From: Candidatus Omnitrophota bacterium
GTDB taxonomy: Bacteria; Omnitrophota; Gorgyraeia; Aquiviventales; Aquiviventaceae
DNA length: 20,374 nucleotides
Assembly (NCBI GenBank): GCA_016206685.1
Contig: JACQRB010000064.1
Location: 1 to 20,374, forward strand
Direction: 5' to 3'
Shown here: one piece after another, positions 1 to 6,453 of the stretch
Numbering within the stretch: the first letter of the stretch is position 1
Layout of the letters: each line of letters opens with the position of its first letter
Notes under the pieces: generated by a model
Told to the model about the DNA's origin: nothing
Databases searched by the model: none
What the model saw: only the letters and a program-made list of their open reading frames with translations
Program-made: the position numbers and the translations under genes

Positions 1-261
1 ACGTACAACAAGCACAACACCTACCCCTGGTTCCGGGAGCGCGTCTACAAGCTGGAGGATGAGAAGCACGATCCCTCGAATTTCCAGGCGGCGATGGAAA
101 AGGCGTTTGAGTGGGGCAACCGCATCCCGATCGGGTTGTTCTACAAAGTCGAGCGCCCGACGTACGAGGATGAAGAGACGGCCTTGCGCAGCGGCGTGCC
201 CCTGGTCAAGCAGCCGCTGCGGCGCGACAACCTCGCCGCGATCATGGAGGAATTCCTCTAG
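1..261 (+). CDS. 2-oxoacid:ferredoxin oxidoreductase beta subunit, C-terminal end (partial)
   Basis: The reading frame is open from the first base to a TAG at 259-261 and gives 86 residues. The peptide starts TYNKHNTYPWFRERVYKLE and contains a stretch reading FEWGNRIPIGLFYKVERPTYE. Both are characteristic of the C-terminal part of the TPP-binding beta subunit of 2-oxoglutarate/2-oxoacid:ferredoxin oxidoreductases, which with the alpha subunit oxidatively decarboxylate a 2-oxoacid to an acyl-CoA and reduce ferredoxin. The TPP and iron-sulfur motifs would lie upstream of the window. It is a distinct paralogue of the complete beta subunit at 3068-3925: the HNTYxWF segment here is replaced there by YNTYKVI. 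Only 4 bases separate its stop from the next gene, so the two are probably co-transcribed. The exact 2-oxoacid substrate cannot be told. Confidence 0.85.
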   Translation, partial: TYNKHNTYPWFRERVYKLEDEKHDPSNFQAAMEKAFEWGNRIPIGLFYKVERPTYEDEETALRSGVPLVKQPLRRDNLAAIMEEFL

Positions 262-265
262 CCTG

Positions 266-1348
266 ATGGAACGCAAGTGCGTGGTATTGCTGTCCGGCGG
301 ACTCGACAGCACCCTGGCGGCCAGGCTGATGCTGGAGCAGGGGATCCAGGTCCACGGGTTGTTTCTCGCCATGAGCTGGGGCTGCTGCGAGAAGCCCAAG
401 GCCGTCGCCTCGGCCGAGCAGCTGGGAGTGCCCCTGATGGTCCTCAATGTCGGCGATGCGTACCTGGACGTCATCCGCAACCCCAAGTACGGCTACGGCA
501 CGCAGATGAACCCCTGCGTGGACTGCCGGATCTACATGTTCGCCATCGCGAAGCGGTACATGGAGGAGCTCGGCGCGGGATTCGTCGTGACCGGTGAAGT
601 GCTGGGACAGCGGCCCATGTCGCAGCGGCAACGGCCGCTTGAGCTCATTGAAGCCCAGAGCGGGCTGGAAGGCCTGCTCCTGCGGCCCTTGTCGGCGCAA
701 CACCTGGAACCGACCCTGCCGGAGCTGCTGGGCATCGTCGATCGCGCCCGGCTGCTTGGGCTCTCCGGCCGGTCGAGACAGGAGCAAATCGCCCTGGCCC
801 AGCGCCACGGCATTACCGGGTATTCCCAACCCGCCGGCGGATGTTTATTGACGGAGGAGGTCTTTGCCAAGAAGGTGAAGGACTTGTTCGCGCATGAGGC
901 GCGCCCGACGACGAAGGACATGGAGCTCTTGACCATCGGACGGCACCTGCGCCTGAGCCCCGCGACCAAGGTCATCCTGGGGCGCAATGAGCTGGAGAAC
1001 CTCCTCTTGGAAGGCTATGCGGGAGCGGAGGCCGTCTTCATGAGCCCGAAGTTCCCAGGCCCGGCGGCGTTGATCGTCGGCTCGTACGATGAGCAGGTCA
1101 GGCGCGCGGCGGCGCAGCTGATTCTGCGGCACACCAAGCCGGACAAACTCCAGGCAGGCAGCCTGAGCTTTCGTTGTGACACAACGGTATGGACCGCTTC
1201 CCGCGAGGCCCTGCAGGAGACCGCGCCGGTGGTGGACATTGTGGAAACGGTGACCCCACCACTTGCCGCCTCCGCCGAAGGCGGAGCTGCGCCGGATGGC
1301 GCAGACCCGGTGGGCACGCGTGCAAGTGGTGGGGTGAGTCGCTCATGA
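266..1348 (+). CDS. PP-loop ATPase, MnmA/ThiI-like thiolation-type protein
   Basis: This encodes 360 residues from ATG 266; a GGAGG lies about 15 bases upstream. The N-terminus carries the PP-loop SGGLDST (residues 10-16), which binds ATP and adenylates a substrate in tRNA-thiolating enzymes and related N-type ATP pyrophosphatases. A Cys pair in NPCVDCR (C84, C87) and a later Cys in GGCLLT (C193) lie where MnmA/ThiI-like enzymes keep their sulfur-handling cysteines. Residues about 222-330 (GRHLRLSPATKVILGRNELEN) look like a separate C-terminal domain, reminiscent of the NFACT-R/DUF814 RNA-binding fold; that match is from memory. A tRNA-modifying sulfurtransferase is the best guess, but the substrate is unknown. 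The last 35 or so residues include translation of a palindromic insertion (1254-1334), so the native C-terminus was probably 28 residues shorter. The stop overlaps the next start as ATGA (1345-1348). Confidence 0.75.
   Translation: MERKCVVLLSGGLDSTLAARLMLEQGIQVHGLFLAMSWGCCEKPKAVASAEQLGVPLMVLNVGDAYLDVIRNPKYGYGTQMNPCVDCRIYMFAIAKRYMEELGAGFVVTGEVLGQRPMSQRQRPLELIEAQSGLEGLLLRPLSAQHLEPTLPELLGIVDRARLLGLSGRSRQEQIALAQRHGITGYSQPAGGCLLTEEVFAKKVKDLFAHEARPTTKDMELLTIGRHLRLSPATKVILGRNELENLLLEGYAGAEAVFMSPKFPGPAALIVGSYDEQVRRAAAQLILRHTKPDKLQAGSLSFRCDTTVWTASREALQETAPVVDIVETVTPPLAASAEGGAAPDGADPVGTRASGGVSRS
1254..1334. repeat. Palindromic element copy A, inserted in frame in the PP-loop gene
   Basis: The ends are perfect 13-bp inverted repeats, CCCCACCACTTGC (1254-1266) and GCAAGTGGTGGGG (1322-1334). 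Inside are two 7-bp hairpins, CTCCGCC/GGCGGAG (1270-1286, loop GAA) and CTGCGCC/GGCGCAG (1287-1304, loop GGAT), then a short CCC-GGT-GGG. The element is flanked by GTGA on both sides (1250-1253 and 1334-1337), a period of 84 bp or 28 codons. Removing one period leaves the PP-loop gene in frame, ending VETVSRS. The terminal CCCCACC/GGTGGGG and the three-hairpin interior match the design of the elements at 7747 and 13796, though the internal sequence differs. Membership of one family is inferred. Confidence 0.7.
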
Positions 1349-3111
1349 CCGATTGTGTCTTTCGCGTCGGAGGAGAAGGCGGAGAAGGCGTCATCTCCAC
1401 GGGCGAGCTGTTGACCATGGCGCTGGCGCGATCAGGCTACGAGATCTACACCTTTCGCACGTATCCGGCGGAGATCAAAGGAGGCCACGCCAACTATCAG
1501 GTCCGGGCCTCGGATCGGCTCCTGTTGTCGCAAGGCGATCAGCTGGATGTGCTGGTGGCGTTCAATGAGGAGGCCTACCAGAAGCACATCCGCGACCTGC
1601 GCTCAGGCGGGGTGTTCGTCTACGACACCGATAGCTTTGCTCCGTCCAGCGCGGATTCGGATTCCGCCATCCTTTACGGCATTCCCTTGACGTCGCTCGC
1701 GACGGAGAAAGTGGGCGTCAAGCTCACCAAGAACATCGTGGCGCTTGGAGTGCTCTCGGCGCTCTTTGACATCCCGCGTGAGAAGTTCGAGGAGCTCTTG
1801 AAGGAACGGTTCGGCCGCAAGGGCGAAGCCGTGGTGCAGAAAAACCTCCAGGCCCTGCGCGTGGGATTTGACTACGGCAAGGGGGAGCAAAAGCGCGACG
1901 CGATCCGGCTCGGTCTGGGTCCCCGTCAGGCTAAAGAGCTCATCCTGTCCGGCAATGAGTCGCTGGCGCTCGGGGCCATCGCGTCCGGGTTGAAGTTGTA
2001 CTTCGGCTATCCCATCACGCCTGCGACGGACATCATGGAGTTCCTGGCGAAGGAGCTGCCAAAAATCGGCGGCTTCGTCGTGCAGACCGAGGATGAGATC
2101 TCGGCCATCGGGGGCGTGCTGGGCGCCTCGTTTGCCGGGACCAAGGCGATGACCGCGACCTCAGGACCGGGGTTCTCCCTGATGACCGAGATGTTGGGGT
2201 TGGCCGAGATGTCCGAGACCCCGGCCGTGATCATTGACGTGCAGCGCGTGGGGCCCTCGACCGGCATGCCCACCAAGACCGAGCAGGCCGATTTGTATTC
2301 GGCGGTCTACGGCGGCCACGGGAGCTGCCCGCGCGTCGTCATGGCCCTGACCAGCGTTGAAGACTGTTTCTACGGCATCATGCGGGCGTTTAACATCGCC
2401 GAGCAGTTCCAAATGCCGGTCGTCGTGCTCTCGGATCAATACCTGGGCCATCGCAAGGCCACCGTGCCCAAGCCGGATCCCTCCCAGGTCCCGATCATCA
2501 CGCGACGGATGCCTACGCCAGAGGAGTTGCACGCCTACAAGCGCTACCGCTTGACGCCGGAGGGGATTTCCCCGATGTCGGTCCCCGGGATGGAGGGCGG
2601 CTACTACGTGGCCGAGGGGCTGGAGCACGATGAGATCGGTTACCCGGCTGCCTCCAACCACGAGAATCATCTTCACATGACCCGGAAGCGCTACACGAAG
2701 TTTCATGCGGTGGAAGCGATCGCTAACGACCTGGTGCGGCAGTACGGCGTCGAGCATCCGGAAATCGGGATCGTCAGCTGGGGCTCGACGGAGGGGGTCG
2801 TGCGCGAGGCGGTGCAGATCGCGGTGGACAAAGGCTACTCGGTGGGGGCGCTGCATCCGAAGATCCTCTACCCGCAACCGCTGGCCCGCCTGCGCCAATT
2901 CATGGAGGGGACCAAGGCGGTCATCATCCCGGAGCTGAACTTCACCGGACAGTTCGCCACGCTGCTGCGCAAGCGCTTCACCATCGATTTCGTCCAGCTC
3001 AACAAGACCACCGGACTCCCCTTCAGCCCGCAGGAGATCGTCAACAAGATCGAGGAGGTCGCCAACGATGCCGCCCGACGTGGCGCAAGAACTCACGCCG
3101 CAAAACTATAA
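1345..3111 (+). CDS. korA: 2-oxoacid:ferredoxin oxidoreductase, fused gamma-alpha subunit
   Basis: This encodes 588 residues, the usual size for the fused gamma-alpha subunit of KOR-type enzymes. Residues 1 to about 190 are the gamma domain, beginning with VGGEGGEGVISTGELL and containing RTYPAEIKGGHANYQVR. The alpha/pyrimidine-binding domain follows, with GYPITPATDIMEFL, a TEDEISAIGGVLGASFAG segment, TSGPGFSLMTE and QRVGPSTGMPTKTEQADL. With the beta subunit this forms the complex that converts a 2-oxoacid and CoA into acyl-CoA, CO2 and reduced ferredoxin. ATG 1345 is chosen because it overlaps the preceding stop as ATGA, a typical translational-coupling junction, and because family homology starts there. 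Its 3' end overlaps the beta gene by 44 bases. The substrate (2-oxoglutarate or another 2-oxoacid) is not settled by sequence, so the symbol is tentative. Confidence 0.9.
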   Translation: MTDCVFRVGGEGGEGVISTGELLTMALARSGYEIYTFRTYPAEIKGGHANYQVRASDRLLLSQGDQLDVLVAFNEEAYQKHIRDLRSGGVFVYDTDSFAPSSADSDSAILYGIPLTSLATEKVGVKLTKNIVALGVLSALFDIPREKFEELLKERFGRKGEAVVQKNLQALRVGFDYGKGEQKRDAIRLGLGPRQAKELILSGNESLALGAIASGLKLYFGYPITPATDIMEFLAKELPKIGGFVVQTEDEISAIGGVLGASFAGTKAMTATSGPGFSLMTEMLGLAEMSETPAVIIDVQRVGPSTGMPTKTEQADLYSAVYGGHGSCPRVVMALTSVEDCFYGIMRAFNIAEQFQMPVVVLSDQYLGHRKATVPKPDPSQVPIITRRMPTPEELHAYKRYRLTPEGISPMSVPGMEGGYYVAEGLEHDEIGYPAASNHENHLHMTRKRYTKFHAVEAIANDLVRQYGVEHPEIGIVSWGSTEGVVREAVQIAVDKGYSVGALHPKILYPQPLARLRQFMEGTKAVIIPELNFTGQFATLLRKRFTIDFVQLNKTTGLPFSPQEIVNKIEEVANDAARRGARTHAAKL

Positions 3112-3925
3112 GACCGACGAACATCCCATTTGGTGCCCGGGGTGCGGGGACTTCGGGGTGTTGGCCTCGCTCTATCAGTCCCTGGCGAAGCTGCAGATTC
3201 ATTCGAAAGACCTGGTGGTCGTCGCCGGTATCGGGTGTTCGGGCCGCACGCCGGGGTTCGTGAAGTCGTACGGGTTCCATGTGGTTCACGGCCGGGTGCT
3301 GCCGGTGGCGCTCGGCGTGAAGCTGGCCAATCCGAAGCTGACCGTGGTCGGCGTCGGCGGCGACGGGGATGGGTTTGCCATCGGGGGCGGGCACATCCCG
3401 CACGCGGCCCGGCGCAACTTTGACATCGCCTACCTGGTCATGGATAACGCCACCTACGGCCTGACGAAGGGCCAGTACTCCCCGACCGCGCCCAAAGGCT
3501 TCCAGGCGGGCTCGACGCCCTACGGCAACATCGAAAAGCCCCTCAACCCGTTGGCGATGCTCATCGCCTATGGCGCGACGTTCGTCGCGCGAGGCTATTC
3601 GGGCAAACCCAAAGAGCTGGCGGATCTCATCACCCGCGCGATCGAGCACAAGGGATTTGCGTTCATCGACATCATCAGCCCCTGCATCACGTTCTACAAC
3701 ACGTACAAGGTCATCCCGCCCAAACTGGCTGAGGTGCCCCACGAGCACGACGTGACCGACCGCGCCAAGGCGTTTGAGCTGACGCTGCTGGACGACAAGG
3801 TCTATCTGGGGGTGTTCTACCAGGTGCAGGAACCCACCTTTGAAGATGGGGTGGCGCAGGTCATCAAGACCGCGCAGGCCTCCAGCCGGCCTCGCCTTGA
3901 GGAAATCTTCGCGGAATTCTCCTGA
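3068..3925 (+). CDS. korB: 2-oxoacid:ferredoxin oxidoreductase beta subunit (TPP and FeS)
   Basis: This encodes 285 residues. The first motif HPIWCPGCGDFGV supplies C23 and C26. Further cysteines in GIGCSGR (C57) and SPCITF (C206) complete the set that ligates a 4Fe-4S cluster in this family. The TPP/Mg motif is GDGDG (98-102), followed by the conserved MDNATYGLTKGQ. It is the catalytic partner of the alpha subunit, transferring electrons from the TPP intermediate to ferredoxin. The start at 3068 has GAGGAGG about 10 bases upstream and lies inside the end of the alpha gene, so translation of the two is likely coupled. It is a paralogue of the beta fragment at the left edge, so this genome carries at least two such enzymes close together. 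Confidence 0.92.
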   Translation: MPPDVAQELTPQNYKTDEHPIWCPGCGDFGVLASLYQSLAKLQIHSKDLVVVAGIGCSGRTPGFVKSYGFHVVHGRVLPVALGVKLANPKLTVVGVGGDGDGFAIGGGHIPHAARRNFDIAYLVMDNATYGLTKGQYSPTAPKGFQAGSTPYGNIEKPLNPLAMLIAYGATFVARGYSGKPKELADLITRAIEHKGFAFIDIISPCITFYNTYKVIPPKLAEVPHEHDVTDRAKAFELTLLDDKVYLGVFYQVQEPTFEDGVAQVIKTAQASSRPRLEEIFAEFS

Positions 3926-3950
3926 TCTGATCACGAGGTCATCCCCCGAC

Positions 3951-5339
3951 ATGGCCACACGCACGGAACGTGATTCCCTCGGCGCCAGGCGCATCCCGGC
4001 GGACGCCTACTATGGCATCCAGACCTTCCGTGCCGTCGAGAACTTCCCGATCAGCGGCCTGCGCATGCCCGTGGAGTTCGTCCGGGCGTATGCCTTCATC
4101 AAGAAAGCCGCCGCGCTCGCGAACGCTCGGCTGGGCCTGCTGCCGCGCCGGCTGGCGCGCGCGATCGTCCGCGCCTGCGAGGAAGTCTTGCGCGGCAAGT
4201 TCGCGGCTCACTTCGTCGTTGACGTCTATCAGGCGGGCGCCGGCACGTCGTTCAACATGAACGTCAACGAGGTGCTCGCCAATCGCGCCAACGAATTGCT
4301 GGGGGCCAGGCGGGGCACCTACCGCTTCCTCCATCCCAACGACCACGTCAACATGGCCCAGTCCACCAACGACACGTTCCCGACCGCCATGCGCCTGGCG
4401 AGTCTCATGAAGCTGGGGTCCTTGACGCACGCCATGCAGGAGCTGGAAGGGGCGTTCCGGCGCAAGGCCCGTCAGTTTGGCACAGTGGTGAAGGCCGGGC
4501 GGACCCACTTGCAGGACGCCGTGCCGGTCAGTGTGGGGGGGGAATTTGGAGCCTATGCGCTGGCCATCAGAAAATCCCGGGAGCATCTGAATCAGACGGC
4601 CAGACGGCTGACCGAGCTCAATCTTGGCGGCACCGCCGTCGGCACGGGGTTGAACGCGCATCCGCGATACCGCGTCCTGGCTCTGGGCTCCTTGCGACGC
4701 TGGACCGGATTTGCGCTTCGACCCGGGCGGGATTTGATGGAACGCACGCAAAGCCTGGCCGATTTTGCGCATCTGTCGAGCGCCCTTCGCGACTACAGCC
4801 TGGAACTGATCCGCATCGCGAACGACCAGCGGCTGATGAGCTCCGGACCCAACACGGGGTTTGGGGAGCTGACCCTGCCCGCCGTCCAGCCGGGCTCCTC
4901 GATCATGCCCGGCAAGGTCAACCCGGTCATGCCGGAGCTGGTGGACATGGTGGCGTTTCAGGTCCTCGGGCACGATGCCACGATCGCCATGGCCTGCCAG
5001 GCGGGGCAACTGGAGCTGAACGTCATGATGCCCGTCGTCGCCTACAACCTGCTTCAGGCGATGCACATCCTCACGACCGCCAGCCATGCCTTCGCCACGC
5101 GTTGCGTGGGGGGCATGACGGTCAACGCCGCGCAGTGCCGCCGCTATGCCCAACGCAGCCTTGCGCTCGTCACCGCGCTGGCTCCCCGGATCGGCTACGC
5201 GAACGCCGCGACAATCGCCAAACGTTCGCTCGCGAGCGGCAAACCGATCATGGACTTAGTGGTGGAGCAGGGCGTCTTGTCGGCTCGAGAGGCCCGACGG
5301 CTCCTTGACCCCAAGCGGTTAGCCCGGTTGAGTCGCTGA
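3951..5339 (+). CDS. aspA: Aspartate ammonia-lyase (aspartase/fumarase superfamily)
   Basis: This encodes 462 residues. All superfamily signatures are present: GRTHLQDAVPVS, GGTAVGTGLNAHP, and the flexible loop GSSIMPGKVNP (315-325) that carries the catalytic serine. Several positions favour aspartase over class II fumarase. The N-terminus has AYYGIQT and RAVENFPIS rather than the fumarase-like WGAQTQRS, and other marks are HPNDHVNMAQSTND, LQDAVP and MMPVVAYNLL. The reaction would be L-aspartate to fumarate plus ammonia. ATG 3951 has GAGG about 12 bases upstream and begins the conserved N-terminus; in-frame upstream ATGs lie inside korB and are rejected. A 25-base gap from korB suggests one transcript feeding the same central metabolism. 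A fumarase role cannot be fully excluded. Confidence 0.82.
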   Translation: MATRTERDSLGARRIPADAYYGIQTFRAVENFPISGLRMPVEFVRAYAFIKKAAALANARLGLLPRRLARAIVRACEEVLRGKFAAHFVVDVYQAGAGTSFNMNVNEVLANRANELLGARRGTYRFLHPNDHVNMAQSTNDTFPTAMRLASLMKLGSLTHAMQELEGAFRRKARQFGTVVKAGRTHLQDAVPVSVGGEFGAYALAIRKSREHLNQTARRLTELNLGGTAVGTGLNAHPRYRVLALGSLRRWTGFALRPGRDLMERTQSLADFAHLSSALRDYSLELIRIANDQRLMSSGPNTGFGELTLPAVQPGSSIMPGKVNPVMPELVDMVAFQVLGHDATIAMACQAGQLELNVMMPVVAYNLLQAMHILTTASHAFATRCVGGMTVNAAQCRRYAQRSLALVTALAPRIGYANAATIAKRSLASGKPIMDLVVEQGVLSAREARRLLDPKRLARLSR

Positions 5340-5357
5340 CCCGCGCCATGCTACAAT
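5328..5357 (+). promoter_or_regulatory. Predicted sigma70-type promoter of the tRNA cluster
   Basis: TTGAGT (5328-5333) is followed after 18 bases by TACAAT (5352-5357). Transcription would start near 5364, about 18 bases before tRNA-Arg. The -35 overlaps the last codons of aspA. It is the only AT-leaning hexamer pair in the short gap, and its position fits a tRNA operon. Confidence 0.6.
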
Positions 5358-5381
5358 CGTCCACACCGTGGGGCTCCACGA

Positions 5382-5455
5382 GCGCCCGTAGCTCAGCTGG
5401 ATAGAGCGACTGGCTTCGAACCAGTAGGTCGGGCGTTCGAGTCGCCCCGGGCGCG
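5382..5455 (+). tRNA. tRNA-Arg (anticodon TCG)
   Basis: This is a complete 74-base cloverleaf. The acceptor stem GCGCCCG pairs with CGGGCGC (5448-5454), with discriminator G. The D-arm contains TAGCTCAGCTGGATAGAGC. The anticodon stem ACTGG/CCAGT encloses loop CTTCGAA, giving anticodon TCG, and the T-arm is GGGCG-TTCGAGT-CGCCC. It reads CGN arginine codons. CCA is not encoded. Confidence 0.96.
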
Positions 5456-5476
5456 GTTATTCTCTTCAGCATTCAG

Positions 5477-5549
<73 letters not shown>

Positions 5550-5578
5550 CATTCTTCCATATCGGATGACGATCATCA

Positions 5579-5605
5579 GGGCATGTGGCGGAATGGCAGA
5601 CGCGC
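5579..5605 (+). pseudogene. tRNA-Leu-like 5' fragment (acceptor strand plus D-arm)
   Basis: The sequence starting GGGCATGTGGCGGAATGGCA closely parallels the first 27 or so bases of the intact tRNA-Leu downstream, including the Leu-type D-arm GTGGCG..GGCAGACGCG. No usable anticodon or T-arm follows; the next bases, CCCCGCCC and onward, do not form an anticodon stem. The 3' strand expected for its acceptor, CATGCCC plus discriminator A, does occur far downstream at 5823-5830. It is therefore either a decayed tandem tRNA-Leu copy or an ancestral gene disrupted by the resident tRNA-Leu. Confidence 0.45.
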
Positions 5606-5633
5606 CCCGCCCAGAGGACTTGCAGTATTGAAC

Positions 5634-5715
5634 GGGCGAGTGGCGAAATTGGCAGACGCGCAGGCCTTAGGAGCCTGTCCCGAAAGGGGTAGAGGTTCAA
5701 ATCCTCTCTCGCCCA
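5634..5715 (+). tRNA. tRNA-Leu (anticodon TAG)
   Basis: This is an 82-base class II tRNA. The acceptor stem GGGCGAG pairs with CTCGCCC (5708-5714), with discriminator A. Anticodon stem CAGGC/GCCTG encloses loop CTTAGGA, giving TAG. A long variable arm (TCCCGAAAGGGG) is followed by T-arm AGAGG-TTCAAAT-CCTCT. The bases just downstream (TGGGCG, 5724-5729) can pair with its 3' end, giving a possible hairpin in the precursor. Confidence 0.96.
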
Positions 5716-5774
5716 TTTCGCCATGGGCGGGGTGGGGGGAAATAGTAGGGTTCTGCGCCCACCTGTCAAGGTTA

Positions 5775-5790
5775 GGGGCGCATCCGCCCC
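5775..5790 (+). terminator. GC-rich hairpin between tRNA-Leu and tRNA-Gly
   Basis: GGGGCG and CGCCCC form a 6-bp stem around CATC. It lies in the 147-base gap that separates tRNA-Leu from tRNA-Gly, where a tRNA transcript might end. No T-run follows, so it would be at best an atypical terminator. The rest of this gap shows nothing else I can call, apart from CATGCCCA at 5823. Confidence 0.2.
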
Positions 5791-5862
5791 GAGTCTGTGA
5801 TCGGGTGGGCGGAAAATCCCTCCATGCCCATTGGTTCGAGGGAGGGAGCGAGCACAAACGAT

Positions 5863-5934
5863 GCGGGTGTAGCTCAGTGGTAGAGCGCGACGTTGCCAAC
5901 GTCGATGTCGTGGGTTCAAATCCCATCACCCGCT
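5863..5934 (+). tRNA. tRNA-Gly (anticodon GCC)
   Basis: This is a 72-base cloverleaf. The acceptor stem GCGGGTG pairs with CACCCGC (5927-5933), with discriminator T. Anticodon stem CGACG/CGTCG encloses TTGCCAA, giving GCC. The T-arm is TGGG-TTCAAAT-CCCA. It ends 23 bases before the EIIA start codon, so the tRNA and the PTS gene may share a transcript processed at the tRNA. Confidence 0.96.
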
Positions 5935-5957
5935 CTCCATAACCTGAAGGAGCGTGC

Positions 5958-6428
5958 ATGAAAATCGCGGAGTTTCTCGATGAAGGGGCGGTCAGCTGTC
6001 AGCTGAAAGCGACGAGCAAGGACGATGTCATCCGGGAACTGGTGGGCCTGTTGGTGACCACGGGGTTGCTCAAGGAGAAAGACGTCCCCAAGATCGTCCG
6101 GATCCTGCTGGATCGCGAGGCGCTGGGCTCGACGGGAATCGGGCAAGGGGTGGCCATTCCCCATGGCAAGGCCGACTGCGTGAGCCGCCTGGTCGGGGCG
6201 ATTGGAATTTCCGCCCACGGCCTCAACTTCGACTCTCTCGACGGTGAGGCGACCCATATCTTCTTTTTGTTGATTGCCCCGCCGGATTCCGCCGGACCGC
6301 ATCTGAAAGCCCTCGCCCGCATTTCCCGTCTTCTCAAAGAGCGGCAATTTCGCGAGAGCCTCATCGCGGCGAAGGACGAGAAGACGCTCGTTCGGATCCT
6401 TCGCGATGAGGATCAACGCTATCGCTGA
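5958..6428 (+). CDS. ptsN: PTS EIIA protein, nitrogen-regulatory (PtsN) type
   Basis: This encodes 156 residues, a single EIIA domain of the fructose/Ntr family. The active-site motif GSTGIGQGVAIPHGK places the phosphorylated histidine at H69. The C-terminal half (FFLLIAPPD, HLKALARISRLLKE) follows PtsN closely. It would accept phosphate from HPr and signal energy or nitrogen state rather than import sugar: no EIIB or EIIC is encoded in the window. AAGGAG lies 7 bases before ATG 5958. It is followed after 25 bases by yvcK, and HPr and enzyme I lie 3.5 kb downstream on the same strand, consistent with one regulatory locus. A fructose-type EIIA is the alternative, but a stand-alone EIIA next to yvcK favours the regulatory role. 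Confidence 0.88.
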   Translation: MKIAEFLDEGAVSCQLKATSKDDVIRELVGLLVTTGLLKEKDVPKIVRILLDREALGSTGIGQGVAIPHGKADCVSRLVGAIGISAHGLNFDSLDGEATHIFFLLIAPPDSAGPHLKALARISRLLKERQFRESLIAAKDEKTLVRILRDEDQRYR

Positions 6429-6453
6429 CCTCTCGTAAGAGGATCCTGATTAC

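Noticed and set aside
3939..5153. Long open frame antisense to aspA
   Set aside because: It lies on the opposite strand of a gene with complete family motifs. Its predicted protein is rich in His, Arg, Gly and Gln with no recognisable domain, as expected of the reverse frame of GC-rich coding DNA.
3951..5339. Class II fumarase (fumC) as the identity of this gene
   Set aside because: Superfamily motifs fit both, but AYYGIQT, HPNDHVNMAQSTND and LQDAVP are closer to aspartase. Fumarase is kept as a lesser alternative.
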